Shown here piece by piece: positions 25,572 through 35,138 of a DNA stretch of 64,000 nt; the stretch's first letter is position 1, and each line of letters starts with the position of its first letter. Both the position numbers and the translations under genes were made by a program. Source of the DNA: Dechloromonas sp. A34 (GTDB lineage Bacteria; Pseudomonadota; Gammaproteobacteria; Burkholderiales; Rhodocyclaceae). The stretch covers positions 1,488,001 to 1,552,000 of the forward strand of contig NZ_CP102486.1 of NCBI RefSeq assembly GCF_026261605.1. The letters are read 5' to 3'. Below the pieces are notes generated by a model. It had not been told where the DNA came from. It did no database searches and saw nothing but the letters and a program-made list of their open reading frames with translations.

Positions 25572-28500
25572 ATGCGAAATAACCAGCCGGCCAACCCTGT
25601 CGAAGTTGCTCTCGACGACCATGTCCTGGTCGTCTCGAAGACCGATCTCCTGGGGAACATTACGTATGTCAACCGGGACTTCGTCGAGATCAGCGGCTTT
25701 TCCGAGGCTGAGCTCCTGGGGCAGCCACACAGTGTCCTGCGCCATCCGGACATGCCGCTCGAGGTGTTCGAGGATATGTGGCGAGACCTGAAGGCGGGGC
25801 GGCCATGGGCGGGCATGATCAAGAACCGTTGCAAGAATGGCGATTACTATTGGGTGTGGAGCAACGCCACGCCGATCCGTGAAAGCGGGCAGGCCAGCGG
25901 CTATATATGGGTCCGCCGCAAAGCCTCCCCGCAGCAGATTCAGTGGGCAGAAGCCACCTATACTGCCTTCCGTGAAAAGCGTAGCGGCCGCAGCAAAATT
26001 CTGCATGGCGGGGTTGTCGCCGGCGGCTTGGCCGGGGCGATCAGGCAATGGCTCCTTAACGCCTCATCCTCACAGAAAATCGTGCTGGGAATGTTGGTGG
26101 GCTTGCTGCTGATCCTGGGGGGGCGGCCCGACTGCTCGGTGGCCATGTCGCGAATGCCCTGGATGTACAGGGTAGGCTGACGCTGAAACACGATATCGCC
26201 TTGATCCAGTCGATGGTGCAGACCAATCTTCATGGTCTGGCGCGGGAAGCGGTGCAGGTCAACCGCGGTTTCGAGATGAATTTTCCCGAAGGAATCACGC
26301 GCGAAGGCGATGATGAAGCACCAGTTCTGCGCCATGGCCACGGCGAAATCCTGAATGGGCAGTTCGACATTGTCGATCGATTTACAGCCAAGACCGGTGC
26401 GGTGGCCACGCTCTTCGTGCGCAAAGGGGCTGACTTGGTCCGGGTGGCGACCTCGCTCAAGAAAGAGAACGGCGAACGGGCGGTGGGCACCAGTTTGACC
26501 CGGGATCAACCAGCCTACGGCGCTCTGCTTTCCGGCAAGCCGTATATCGGTCAGGCTACTTTGTTCGGTCGTGCCTTCTATACCAGTTATACGCCGCTGC
26601 TCGCCCAGGATGGCCAAGTGCTTGGTGCCACCTTCATCGGGCTGGATATCTCGGCCGAGTTGGAGGCACTGAAGAAGGAAATCCGCTCCTTGAAGGTCGG
26701 CGATACCGGCTACTACTACGTGCTTGACGCGGCACCCGGCAAAAATTACGGGAATCTGATCGTTCATCCGGCCAAGGAGGGCAGCAACATTCTCGGGGCG
26801 AGAGATGTCGCAGGGCGCGAATTCATTCGCGAAATGCTGGAGCGCAAGGCGGGCGAGATGGTCTACCCATGGATGAATTCCGAACTGGGTGAGACCGTGC
26901 CACGCGAGAAAATCGTCGTCTTCGACACCCTGCCGGAAACACAATGGCTGATCGCCGGCGGCGCCTATCAGGATGAGTTTCATGGTTTGTCAGGCCAGAT
27001 CGCACGTTATGTCCTGATTGGCGGCTTGTTCTTGGCCGCGATCTTGGTGGCGTTCGTGTACTGGCTGATTCGCAAGCTCTTCGTGCGGCCTTTGCAAGAC
27101 AAGGTGATTCCGGTATTCCGCAGTCTTTCCGAGGGCCATTACGATAATTCGATCGATGTCATGGCCAACGACGAGGTCGGCCAGGTGCTGCAAGGGTTGC
27201 AGTCGATGCAGATCCAGCAGGGCTTCAATGTCGCCGAGAGCCAGCGAATTGCCAATGACAACCTGCGGATACGCAGCGCGCTCGACTGTGTTTCGGCCAA
27301 TCTGCGGATTGCCGACGACGATGGCAAGGTGCTCTATGCCAACAAGGGCTTGCTCAACACGCTACGCCAGATCGAGCCGGAATTGCGCCAGCAACATCCG
27401 AACTTCTCGATCGACACCTTCATCGGTAGCAACATCGGCGCCTTCTATCCGGATCCGGAAGCCGCCCTTAAGGTCTTCCGCGAGATGCAGGGCACCCGCC
27501 AGTCCGAAATGAATATCGGCGGCCGGATCTACAACGTACTCACCAACCCTATCGTTAACGAGCGTGGGCAGCGTCTGGGTACCGTGGGGAATGGGTGGAC
27601 CGGACGGCGGATCTGAATGCCCAGCGTTCCGTTGCCGAGTTGATCCGCCGCGCCTCGGCAGGCGATCTCGAGGCCCGGCTCGATACCACCGTACTCGAAG
27701 GTTTTTATCAGGAACTGGGCGTCGGCATCAATAGCCTTCTCGAAACCAGTGGCGCGGCGATCGGCGAGATCGCGGCCTTGCTTGAGCGCATCGCCGCCGG
27801 TGATCTGACGCAAACCATCAGCACGGAATATCAGGGTACCTTCGGCAAGCTCGGGAACGACGCCAATACTACGGTCGGCAAGTTACGCGATCTGGTCAGT
27901 GAAATTCAGCAGTCCGCTGAAACCATCAACACGGCGGCGCACGAAATCGCATCCGGCAATCAGGAACTGTCCAGCCGGACCGAGGAGCAGGCGGGCAGCC
28001 TCGAGGAAACGGCTTCCAGCATGGAGCAATTGACTGCAACGGTACGCCACAACGCCGACAATGCGCGCCAAGCCAATGCGTTGGCCGGCGAAGCCCGGCG
28101 GGTGGCCGAGCAGGGCGGCGAGGTCGTGGGGCAGGTGGTGCATACGATGAGTTCCATTCATCTGGCCAGCCGCAAGATCGCCGACATCATCGGGGTGATC
28201 GACGGCATCGCCTTTCAGACCAATATCCTGGCCCTCAATGCTGCCGTCGAGGCCGCCCGCGCCGGCGAGCAGGGGCGCGGCTTTGCCGTGGTCGCGACTG
28301 AAGTCCGTAATCTTGCCCAACGTAGCGCGCTGGCAGCCAAGGAAATCAAGGGGCTGATTGCCGATTCCGTCGACCGCGTCGAGGTCGGCAACCGCCTGGT
28401 CGATCAGGCGGGTAGAACGATGGAAGATGTCGTGGCAAGCATCACGCGGGTCGCCCATATCGTCACCGACATTTCTGAAGCCAGTCGCGAACAGAGTGCA

Positions 28501-28785
28501 GGGATCGAGCAGGTCAGCCTGGCGGTGACGCAGATGGATCAGGTGACGCAGCAGAATTCAGCGCTGGTTGAAGAGGCGGCTGCAGCTGCCGAGAGCCTTG
28601 AAGAGCAGGCCCGAAATCTGGCTGAGTTGATGACGGTATTCAAAGTTTCGGATGGACATGCGGATCGGCCGTGGCTTTCTGCCCCGGCGCAGGAGTCCGA
28701 GGCAGCAACGGCCAAGCGCCAACTTTCTGGTAAGGGGCCGACCACCTTGTCGACCTCGCTGGATGATGAATGGGAAGAGTTCTGA
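25572..28785 (+). CDS. Aer-like PAS / Cache hybrid chemoreceptor, frameshifted twice in this sequence
   Basis: Three frames rebuild one receptor of 1071 residues if a base is added at the seven-G run 26117-26123 and at 27586-27589. Domain order: an N-terminal cytoplasmic PAS domain very like E. coli Aer (LRHPDMPLEVFEDMW, KNGDYYWVWSNATP, the FAD-binding region); a membrane helix; a periplasmic double Cache-like domain (FIGLDISAELEALKKEIR, DTGYYYVLD, ETQWLIAGGAY); a second membrane helix; HAMP; a second PAS; a second HAMP-like segment; the signalling hairpin; and a tail ending EWEEF. The rebuilt frame matches the upstream receptor closely from the second PAS onward. The shifts look like homopolymer errors. 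Confidence 0.85.
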
Positions 28786-28787
28786 GT

Positions 28788-29666
28788 ATGGTCAATTATT
28801 CCAAACCGGATTTTCCGGCCACCTTGTTGTCCCGGGAGTCCGGGGGGGCAAGGGAGTTCGTTTTTTCCACGGCTGATTTCGAGCGCGTGCGCAAACTGAT
28901 CTATCAGCATGCTGGGATTTCCCTGTCGCCGGTCAAGCAGGACATGGTCTATTCCCGGCTGGCGCGTCGTCTGCGGGCGACCGGCAAGCACAGCTTTACC
29001 GAGTATCTCGATGCGCTGGAAAAGAACGGCGGCGATGAATGGGAGCGTTTCGTCAATTCGCTGACCACCAACCTGACGTCGTTCTTTCGCGAGCCCCACC
29101 ACTTTCCCATATTCGCCGAGCACCTGCGCAAGATCGGTACCCGGCGTCCGATCCGGGTCTGGTGTTCCGCCGCGTCGACCGGCGAAGAACCCTATTCAAT
29201 CGCGATTACGGTAGCCGAGACCTTCGGTACGCAAACCTCGCACGTCTCGATTATCGCTTCAGATCTCGATACCAATGTTCTGGAAACGGCGCGGCACGGG
29301 GTCTACCCGCTTGAGCGGGTCGAAAAGCTGTCGCCGGAACGCTTGCACCGATTCTTTCTGCGTGGGACCGGCAACCAGGAAGGCTATGTTTCGGTACGGC
29401 CCGAGTTGAAGTCAATGATCGAGTTCAAGCGGATTAATCTGCTCGACACCAGTTACACCGTCAAAGCGCCGCTCGACATCATCTTCTGTCGCAATGTGAT
29501 GATCTATTTCGACAAGCCGACCCAGTACAAGATACTTTCCCGCTTCGCGCCGATGCTGCAGCCCGATGGCCTGATGCTGGCCGGTCATTCCGAAAGCTTT
29601 TTGCATGCAGCCGATCTTTTCAAGTCGCTGGGCAAGACAGTGTACGCGCTGGCCAAGGCCGGCTAA
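28788..29666 (+). CDS. cheR: chemoreceptor methyltransferase CheR
   Basis: 292 residues. An N-terminal helical domain (STADFERVRKLIYQHAGI, SRLARRLRATG, NLTSFFREPHHF) precedes the SAM-binding fold with WCSAASTGEEPYSIAI and FCRNVMIYFD. CheR methylates receptor glutamates using S-adenosylmethionine and, in tethering types, docks on receptor W-x-x-F tails through its beta-subdomain. It begins three bases after the stop of the receptor with the EWEEF tail. An intact seven-G run (28842-28848) lies within the gene. Confidence 0.96.
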   Translation: MVNYSKPDFPATLLSRESGGAREFVFSTADFERVRKLIYQHAGISLSPVKQDMVYSRLARRLRATGKHSFTEYLDALEKNGGDEWERFVNSLTTNLTSFFREPHHFPIFAEHLRKIGTRRPIRVWCSAASTGEEPYSIAITVAETFGTQTSHVSIIASDLDTNVLETARHGVYPLERVEKLSPERLHRFFLRGTGNQEGYVSVRPELKSMIEFKRINLLDTSYTVKAPLDIIFCRNVMIYFDKPTQYKILSRFAPMLQPDGLMLAGHSESFLHAADLFKSLGKTVYALAKAG

Positions 29667-29675
29667 GGGAGCAGT

Positions 29676-30281
29676 GTGCGGCACGCCTACGACGAACATC
29701 TGGCCAGCAACCGGTATTACGACCGCAACTTCCTGTTGGATGCCGCGAAAATTCTGCCGGGCGAGTATTTTGTCTCGGACCAGGGCATGTTGTTGGTGAC
29801 AGTTCTCGGCTCGTGCGTTGCCGCCTGCATCCGGGATACCGAGGCTGGCGTCGGCGGCATGAACCACTTCATGCTGCCCGACGATGGCGGTCGCGGGGCG
29901 GTCAGTGCGTCGGCCCGCTACGGCACCTACGCCATGGAGGTGCTGATCAACCATCTGCTCAAGCTGGGGGCGCGGCGCAACCGGCTGGAAGCCAAGGTGT
30001 TCGGCGGCGGAGCGGTGATGGCCACACTGTCGAGCAGCAATGTCGGGGTGCGCAATGCCGAGTTCGTCCTCGAGTATCTGAAGACCGAGAAAATTCCTGT
30101 GGTGGCCAAGGACTTGCTGGATTCATATCCGCGAAAAGTCTACTATTTCCCGGCCAACGGGCGGGTTTTGGTCAAGAAGCTGCACCGTGTACATAACGAG
30201 ACTCTGTTCAGCCGCGAGCGCGACTACAAGGACCGTCTGGCGGGCAGCAAGGTGGAGGGCGATGTCGAACTGTTTGTTTGA
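29676..30281 (+). CDS. cheD: chemoreceptor glutamine deamidase CheD
   Basis: 201 residues starting at GTG with GGGAGC upstream. The catalytic Cys is in VTVLGSCVAACIRD, the His in GGMNHFMLPDD and the Thr region in ARYGTYAMEVLINHLL, matching the CheD Cys-His-Thr triad. The conserved KVFGGGAVM motif is present. CheD deamidates receptor glutamines and, in several species, is also regulated by CheY-P/CheC. The cheR-cheD-cheB order is common in proteobacteria with tethered receptors. Confidence 0.95.
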   Translation: MRHAYDEHLASNRYYDRNFLLDAAKILPGEYFVSDQGMLLVTVLGSCVAACIRDTEAGVGGMNHFMLPDDGGRGAVSASARYGTYAMEVLINHLLKLGARRNRLEAKVFGGGAVMATLSSSNVGVRNAEFVLEYLKTEKIPVVAKDLLDSYPRKVYYFPANGRVLVKKLHRVHNETLFSRERDYKDRLAGSKVEGDVELFV

Positions 30282-30319
30282 TGTGGGCGAACAACTAGAG
30301 TCGCGAGCTTGGCGAGATT

Positions 30320-31380
30320 ATGACAAATAAAACACGAGTAATGGTCGTCGATGATTCGGCGCTGATGCGGGGTTGCTCTCCGAAATGATCAATAGCGCCA
30401 CGGATCTCGAAGTGGTGGGAACTGCTCCGGATGCGGCGACGGCAAGGGAGATGATCAAGGCGTTGAACCCGGACGTGCTGACTCTCGATGTCCATATGCC
30501 GAAAATGGATGGCCTGGAGTTTCTCGACCGACTGATGCGTCTGCGACCGATGCCGGTGGTGATGGTTTCGTCATTTACTGAAGCCGGTTCGGATACCACA
30601 CTGAAGGCGCTGGAGCTGGGTGCCGTTGATTTCATAGGGAAACCGCGCGCCGATGGTGCCAAGCGTATGGATGAATATACTGACGAACTGATCGACAAAA
30701 TTCGCGCGGCCAAAGTGGCCCGCTTGCGGCGCCAGGCGATCAGTCGCTCCCCTCCGGGGCCAGCAGCAGTGCAGCCCGCTTTATCACCGCTGCCTGCGAT
30801 GCGGAGTGCCAGCGGGAAAATCATCTTCGTCGGTGCGTCGACCGGCGGCACCGAAGCGATCAAGGATTTTCTGCTCGGCATTCCGGCCGATTGTCCGCCG
30901 ATCCTCATCGTTCAGCATATGCCGGAGTCCTTCACCGCCTCGTTTGCGCGTCGCCTGGACGGCCTGTGTGCACCGCAGGTGCTCGAGGCCCAGGGCAATG
31001 AGAAGATCGAGCCGGGCAAAGTCTATCTCGCACCCGGCCACTCGCATTTGCAGATTCGTCGTGCGGCCGCGGGGTACGTGACCGAGTTGTTGGCGACCGA
31101 GCCGGTTAACCGCCATCGGCCATCGGTCGATGTTCTCTTCGATTCGGCGGCCAGTGTGGTGGGGCGACAGGCGATCGGCGTCATCCTGACCGGCATGGGC
31201 AAGGATGGCGCTCAAGGCATGTTGCGCATGCGGCAGGCAGGGGCCAAAACATTCGGGCAAGATGAGGCAAGCTGCGTGGTCTATGGCATGCCACGCGAGG
31301 CTTTTCTGGTGGGGGCGGTCGATGAGCAGGCGGCGCTGGACGATCTGGCGCGGCGAGTCCTGTTGGCGGCAACCAGATAG
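30320..31380 (+). CDS. cheB: chemotaxis methylesterase CheB, frameshifted near its start
   Basis: The frame from ATG 30320 reads [17 protein letters not shown] and then stops. The remaining protein continues from [16 protein letters not shown] in another frame. Adding one G to the four-G run at 30369-30372 gives 353 residues with a normal CheB start. Receiver features: [17 protein letters not shown] (Asp) and IGKPRAD (Lys). The methylesterase domain has [30 protein letters not shown] and [11 protein letters not shown], giving the Ser-His-Asp triad. Without the correction a gene finder would truncate the receiver domain. Confidence 0.93.
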
Positions 31381-31458
31381 TGGCGAGGTTGGGTAGGTTC
31401 CCTATGGCTAAAGTATTAAACTAGGTCAAAGATCGAAATTCAGAGATTGGAAAATCGC

Positions 31459-31764
31459 ATGCAAGCTAATGTCCTCAAGGAAGCCAACAAAACCGTGATC
31501 AAACTGAACGGCCGATTCGACTTCAATACGCATCGCGAGTTTCGGGCGGCTTACGAGCCATTGGTCAGCGATGCGGACACCCATGCGGTCATCGTTGATT
31601 TTTCCGGCGTTGACTATCTCGACAGTTCGGCGTTGGGCATGTTGTTGATGTTGCGCGATAAATTGGGCGGGGCCGGCAAGGAAGTGGCATTGACCGGGGT
31701 GCGCGGTAATGTCAAACAGGTACTTGATATTGCCAATTTTGGCAAGCTTTTCCCGATTTCCTGA
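31459..31764 (+). CDS. STAS-domain protein (anti-anti-sigma factor-like)
   Basis: 101 residues, one STAS domain: KLNGRFDFNTHREFRAAY, then AVIVDFSGVDYLDSSALGMLL with the serine that is phosphorylated in SpoIIAA-type proteins, and VALTGVRGNVKQVLDIANF. No partner kinase or phosphatase is encoded nearby. Its place between cheB and cheV suggests a link to motility or surface behaviour, as for STAS proteins in HsbA-type pathways, but that is inference. The ATG has a weak GGAAAA site; a TTG four codons upstream is possible. A 154-base gene-free stretch follows. Confidence 0.88.
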   Translation: MQANVLKEANKTVIKLNGRFDFNTHREFRAAYEPLVSDADTHAVIVDFSGVDYLDSSALGMLLMLRDKLGGAGKEVALTGVRGNVKQVLDIANFGKLFPIS

Positions 31765-31918
31765 GTTATTGGCTGACTTTGCGGTTGCCACGAATTGCCG
31801 CAGGCGCGCCATTCAGCGGCGTTGTGCGGTTTGTGGGCTGTTGAAAAACGTGTATTCTTGGCTTCGCTCGGTGCTATAACGAGAACAACAGGCCGAATGC
31901 GAATGCGAGGGGAATGAG

Positions 31919-32887
31919 ATGTCTGAGTTGCTGAAGAATATTGATGCGCGTACCAAGCTTGCTGGAACCAACAAGCTGGAAATCCTGTTGTTTTTTCTTG
32001 GCGTGGATCAGCGAACCGGCCGTCGGGAAACATACGGCATCAATGTCTTCAAGGTCCGCGAGGTGATGCGGACGCCGGTGATTACCGCTGCGCCCGACAT
32101 GCCGGCATCGGTCGAGGGGATGGTCAGCCTGCGCGGAGCGCTGGTGCCAGTGATTGATCTGGCCAAGTATTCGGGAATTTCCGCTGGAACGCCCCGGGAG
32201 ATCATGATCGTCACCGAGTACAACGGCCATACCCAGGGCTTCCTTGTCGAGGGAGTCGACACCATCCTGCGTCTCGACTGGAGCAAGATGCGGGTTCCTC
32301 CTGAGATGTTGACGGCACAGACCGGCGGCTTGGTGACGGCGGTGACCGAGCTGGAAGATGGTCGCCTGGTGATGATGATGGACGTCGAGAAAGTGCTTTC
32401 CGAAACGACCAGCATCGACAACGAAATCATGTTTCGTGGCGTGGTTCCGCTGGATCGCCCGGACGCAACTGTTTTTTATTGTGACGATTCAAGTGTGGCG
32501 CGCAAACAGATCGAACGCACCCTGACTGTCATGGGGGTCAAGGGTGTCAGTGCTGTCAATGGTCGCAAGATGTGGGAAGAGATGGAAAAAGTCGCGACCT
32601 ATGCCCAGTCCATCGGCAAGCTGCCGTCCGATATTATCAATCTGGTGCTGACGGATATCGAAATGCCGGAAATGGATGGCTACATCCTGACCAAACAAAT
32701 CAAATCGGATCCACGGTTCAACGGGATTCCGGTCATCATGCATTCATCGCTTTCCGGGATGTCGAACCAGAAGCTAGGCCTTTCCGTCGGGGTCGATGAA
32801 TATGTTCCCAAGTTCGAGCCGCAAAGACTGTCGGAAACCCTGGCACGTCGTCTTGGCGTGGAAAATGTGCCGGTCAAGGCTGCATAA
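31919..32887 (+). CDS. cheV: chemotaxis protein CheV, copy 1
   Basis: 322 residues: an N-terminal CheW-like domain (about 1-170, with INVFKVREVMRTPVIT and MPASVEGMVSLRGALVPVIDL) and a C-terminal receiver domain (about 180-315: FYCDDSSVAR, LVLTDIEMPEMDGYIL with the phosphorylated Asp, VPKFEP with the Lys). CheV couples receptors to CheA in a way modulated by phosphorylation. It is followed 16 bases later by a paralogue of the same design, so the pair probably arose by tandem duplication. Confidence 0.94.
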   Translation: MSELLKNIDARTKLAGTNKLEILLFFLGVDQRTGRRETYGINVFKVREVMRTPVITAAPDMPASVEGMVSLRGALVPVIDLAKYSGISAGTPREIMIVTEYNGHTQGFLVEGVDTILRLDWSKMRVPPEMLTAQTGGLVTAVTELEDGRLVMMMDVEKVLSETTSIDNEIMFRGVVPLDRPDATVFYCDDSSVARKQIERTLTVMGVKGVSAVNGRKMWEEMEKVATYAQSIGKLPSDIINLVLTDIEMPEMDGYILTKQIKSDPRFNGIPVIMHSSLSGMSNQKLGLSVGVDEYVPKFEPQRLSETLARRLGVENVPVKAA

Positions 32888-32903
32888 GCAATAAGGGGGG
32901 GTC

Positions 32904-33842
32904 ATGGATCTCGTCGAAAACAAGAATCTGCTCGATAGCGTCGATGCGCGTACCCGCCTGGCAGGCTCCAACAAAATGGAAATCCTGCTTTTTTCGCTGG
33001 GCACTCGCGAGATCTTCGGTATCAATGTGTTCAAGGTGCGTGAGGTTGGCCGGACGCCGCATATCACCAAGACGCCCAATATGCCGCGCGGCGTCGAGGG
33101 CTTGATTTCCCTGCGCGGAAACGTCATTCCAGTGCTTTCGCTTGCCCCTTTCATGCAGCTCGACGGCGTGCCGCCCGGCTTGGGCAAAACCATGATGGTG
33201 GCCGAGTATTCAAAGCGGACACTGGGGTTCCTGGTGCACGAGGTTGATCGCATCATTCGGGTGGACTGGGAGCGGGTCAAGGCGCCGGAAAGTGTCCTGT
33301 CCACGAATCAGGGGTTGATCACGGCCGTCATTGAGTTGGAAGGTGGCGGCCTGGTGTCCATTCTCGATGTCGAGCAGATTCTGGCCAACGCCTTTGGCGA
33401 AGCGATGATTGTCGACATCACGCCGGCGCGAGTCAGTCCGGATACCACCGTATTTTTTGTCGATGACTCGATCGTTGCCCGGCGCAAAATTGCCGAGGTT
33501 CTCGATAAACTCGGGGTGCGGCACAAGCATGCGACCAATGGCATGGAGGCCTGGACTCGTTTGCAGGGCATTGCCGCGCATGCGCTGCAGAGTGGAACCA
33601 ATATCCGTGACGAGATTCGCCTGATCCTGGTCGACGCCGAAATGCCGGAAATGGATGGCTATGTGCTGACCAAGAATATCAAGCTGGATCCTCGCTTCGA
33701 GGGCGTGCCCGTCGTGATGCACTCTTCGCTCTCGTCGGAAGCCAATCGTGCCATGGGCAAGTCGGTGGGGGTGGATGCCTATGTTGCAAAATTTGATGCC
33801 GAGGCGCTGGCCGATACCTTGCGCCCGCTGATTGAACGATGA
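32904..33842 (+). CDS. cheV: chemotaxis protein CheV, copy 2
   Basis: 312 residues with the same CheW-receiver order as the preceding gene: INVFKVREVGRTPHITKTPNMPRGVEGLISLRGNV, then FFVDDSIVARRKI, LILVDAEMPEMDGYVL and VAKFDAE. The N-terminal RTRLAGSNKMEILLF matches copy 1 (RTKLAGTNKLEILLF). The insert between the second and third strands of the receiver is unusually long in both copies. It is 27 bases before cheY and probably co-transcribed with cheV-1, cheY, cheZ and cheA-2. Confidence 0.94.
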   Translation: MDLVENKNLLDSVDARTRLAGSNKMEILLFSLGTREIFGINVFKVREVGRTPHITKTPNMPRGVEGLISLRGNVIPVLSLAPFMQLDGVPPGLGKTMMVAEYSKRTLGFLVHEVDRIIRVDWERVKAPESVLSTNQGLITAVIELEGGGLVSILDVEQILANAFGEAMIVDITPARVSPDTTVFFVDDSIVARRKIAEVLDKLGVRHKHATNGMEAWTRLQGIAAHALQSGTNIRDEIRLILVDAEMPEMDGYVLTKNIKLDPRFEGVPVVMHSSLSSEANRAMGKSVGVDAYVAKFDAEALADTLRPLIER

Positions 33843-33869
33843 AAAGTAATAAAAACTTCGGAGTACCGC

Positions 33870-34265
33870 ATGGCAGCTGATCCAAAAATGAGATTTCTGG
33901 TGGTGGATGATTTTTCCACCATGCGTCGCATTGTTCGCAATCTGCTCAAAGAACTTGGCTTCACCAATGTGGACGAAGCTGAGGACGGTGCCATCGCCCT
34001 CCAGAAACTGCAGGCCGGGGGTTTCGAGTTTGTCGTGACTGACTGGAATATGCCCAACATGGACGGTCTGACTTTGTTGCAGACCATCCGTGCAACGCCC
34101 AATCTTAAGCATTTGCCTGTCCTGATGATTACTGCCGAGGCCAAGAAGGAAAACATCATTGCCGCAGCCCAGGCCGGAGCCAGCGGCTATATCGTCAAGC
34201 CTTTCACGGCGGGAACCTTGTCGGAAAAACTCAACAAGATTTTCGAGAAAATGGGCCACGCCTAA
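33870..34265 (+). CDS. cheY: chemotaxis response regulator CheY (locus 2)
   Basis: 131 residues, a classic motor-type Che[36 protein letters not shown] with the phosphorylated Asp, [19 protein letters not shown] and VKPFTAGTL with the Lys. Similarity to enteric CheY and the adjacent cheZ make it the likely direct regulator of the flagellar switch (FliM). Confidence 0.96.
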   Translation: MAADPKMRFLVVDDFSTMRRIVRNLLKELGFTNVDEAEDGAIALQKLQAGGFEFVVTDWNMPNMDGLTLLQTIRATPNLKHLPVLMITAEAKKENIIAAAQAGASGYIVKPFTAGTLSEKLNKIFEKMGHA

Positions 34266-34274
34266 GGTGGAATC

Positions 34275-35126
34275 ATGACTGCAAATAACGATTCCAACGA
34301 CCTCGAAGCCCTGTTCGACTCCATCGCAGCCGACTTTTCGCCGCCAGCGCCGACTCCCGTTGCTCCCAAGGCACCGGCCTCGGTCAGTGCTCCGTCGTCC
34401 GACGCCGATAGCGACGATTTACAGGCGCTGTTCGACAGCGTTGCGGCTGATGCGCAGGCTGCCACGGCGCAGGGCTCGGACGAGTCCGACACCGACTCGT
34501 CTACTGATGCCTGGCCACAGCAGGAAGTGGTGTTCAATCGTATCGGCCATATGGCCCGTGCGCTGCACGATACCCTCGGGCAGCTCGGGTACGACAAGGT
34601 GCTCGAAAAAACGGTATCGGCCCTGCCCGATGCCAAGGATCGCCTGGCCTATGTCGCCAACCTGACTGAGCAGGCAGCTTGCCGCGTGCTCAACGCCACC
34701 GATATTGCCAGTCCGCTGGTCGATGATATCGAAAACCGCTCGCGTGCACTCGGGGCTGGTTGGGACAAGGTATTTGCCAATCAAATGGGCCCGGAGGCAT
34801 TCAAGCAATTGGCTACCGAAACCCGCGCCTTCCTGAATGAGCAGTTGCCGCAAAAGGCACAGGCCACGCACGCGCAACTGACCGAAATCATGATGGCGCA
34901 GGATTTTCAGGATCTGACTGGTCAGGTCATCAAGAAAATCGTTGCTTTGGCGCAGGAGCTGGAAGCTGGGCTGATGACCGTCCTCCTAGAGGTGGTGCCG
35001 GAAACCCGGCGGACCGACGAAGTGAATAGCCTGATGAATGGCCCGGTAGTGAATGCTGAAGGCCGCACCGACGTGGTGGTTAATCAGGAGCAGGTTGATG
35101 ATTTGCTTGATAGCCTCGGTTTCTGA
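34275..35126 (+). CDS. cheZ: protein phosphatase CheZ
   Basis: 283 residues. The long hairpin domain contains RALGAGWDKVF and the catalytic segment MMAQDFQDLTGQVIKKIV, with the active-site Gln. The C-terminus VNQEQVDDLLDSLGF is the CheY-binding peptide. The N-terminus carries a duplicated acidic peptide, NDLEALFDSIAADF and DDLQALFDSVAADA, separated by a Pro/Ala-rich stretch. These resemble the C-terminal peptide and might also bind CheY. CheZ dephosphorylates CheY-P. It begins ten bases after cheY. Confidence 0.95.
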   Translation: MTANNDSNDLEALFDSIAADFSPPAPTPVAPKAPASVSAPSSDADSDDLQALFDSVAADAQAATAQGSDESDTDSSTDAWPQQEVVFNRIGHMARALHDTLGQLGYDKVLEKTVSALPDAKDRLAYVANLTEQAACRVLNATDIASPLVDDIENRSRALGAGWDKVFANQMGPEAFKQLATETRAFLNEQLPQKAQATHAQLTEIMMAQDFQDLTGQVIKKIVALAQELEAGLMTVLLEVVPETRRTDEVNSLMNGPVVNAEGRTDVVVNQEQVDDLLDSLGF

Positions 35127-35138
35127 GGGGGAGCGAAA

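Noticed and set aside
22845..28785. The two adjacent chemoreceptors as an assembly duplication
   Set aside because: Their sensor regions are unrelated, and the shared signalling halves differ at many positions, so they are diverged paralogues.
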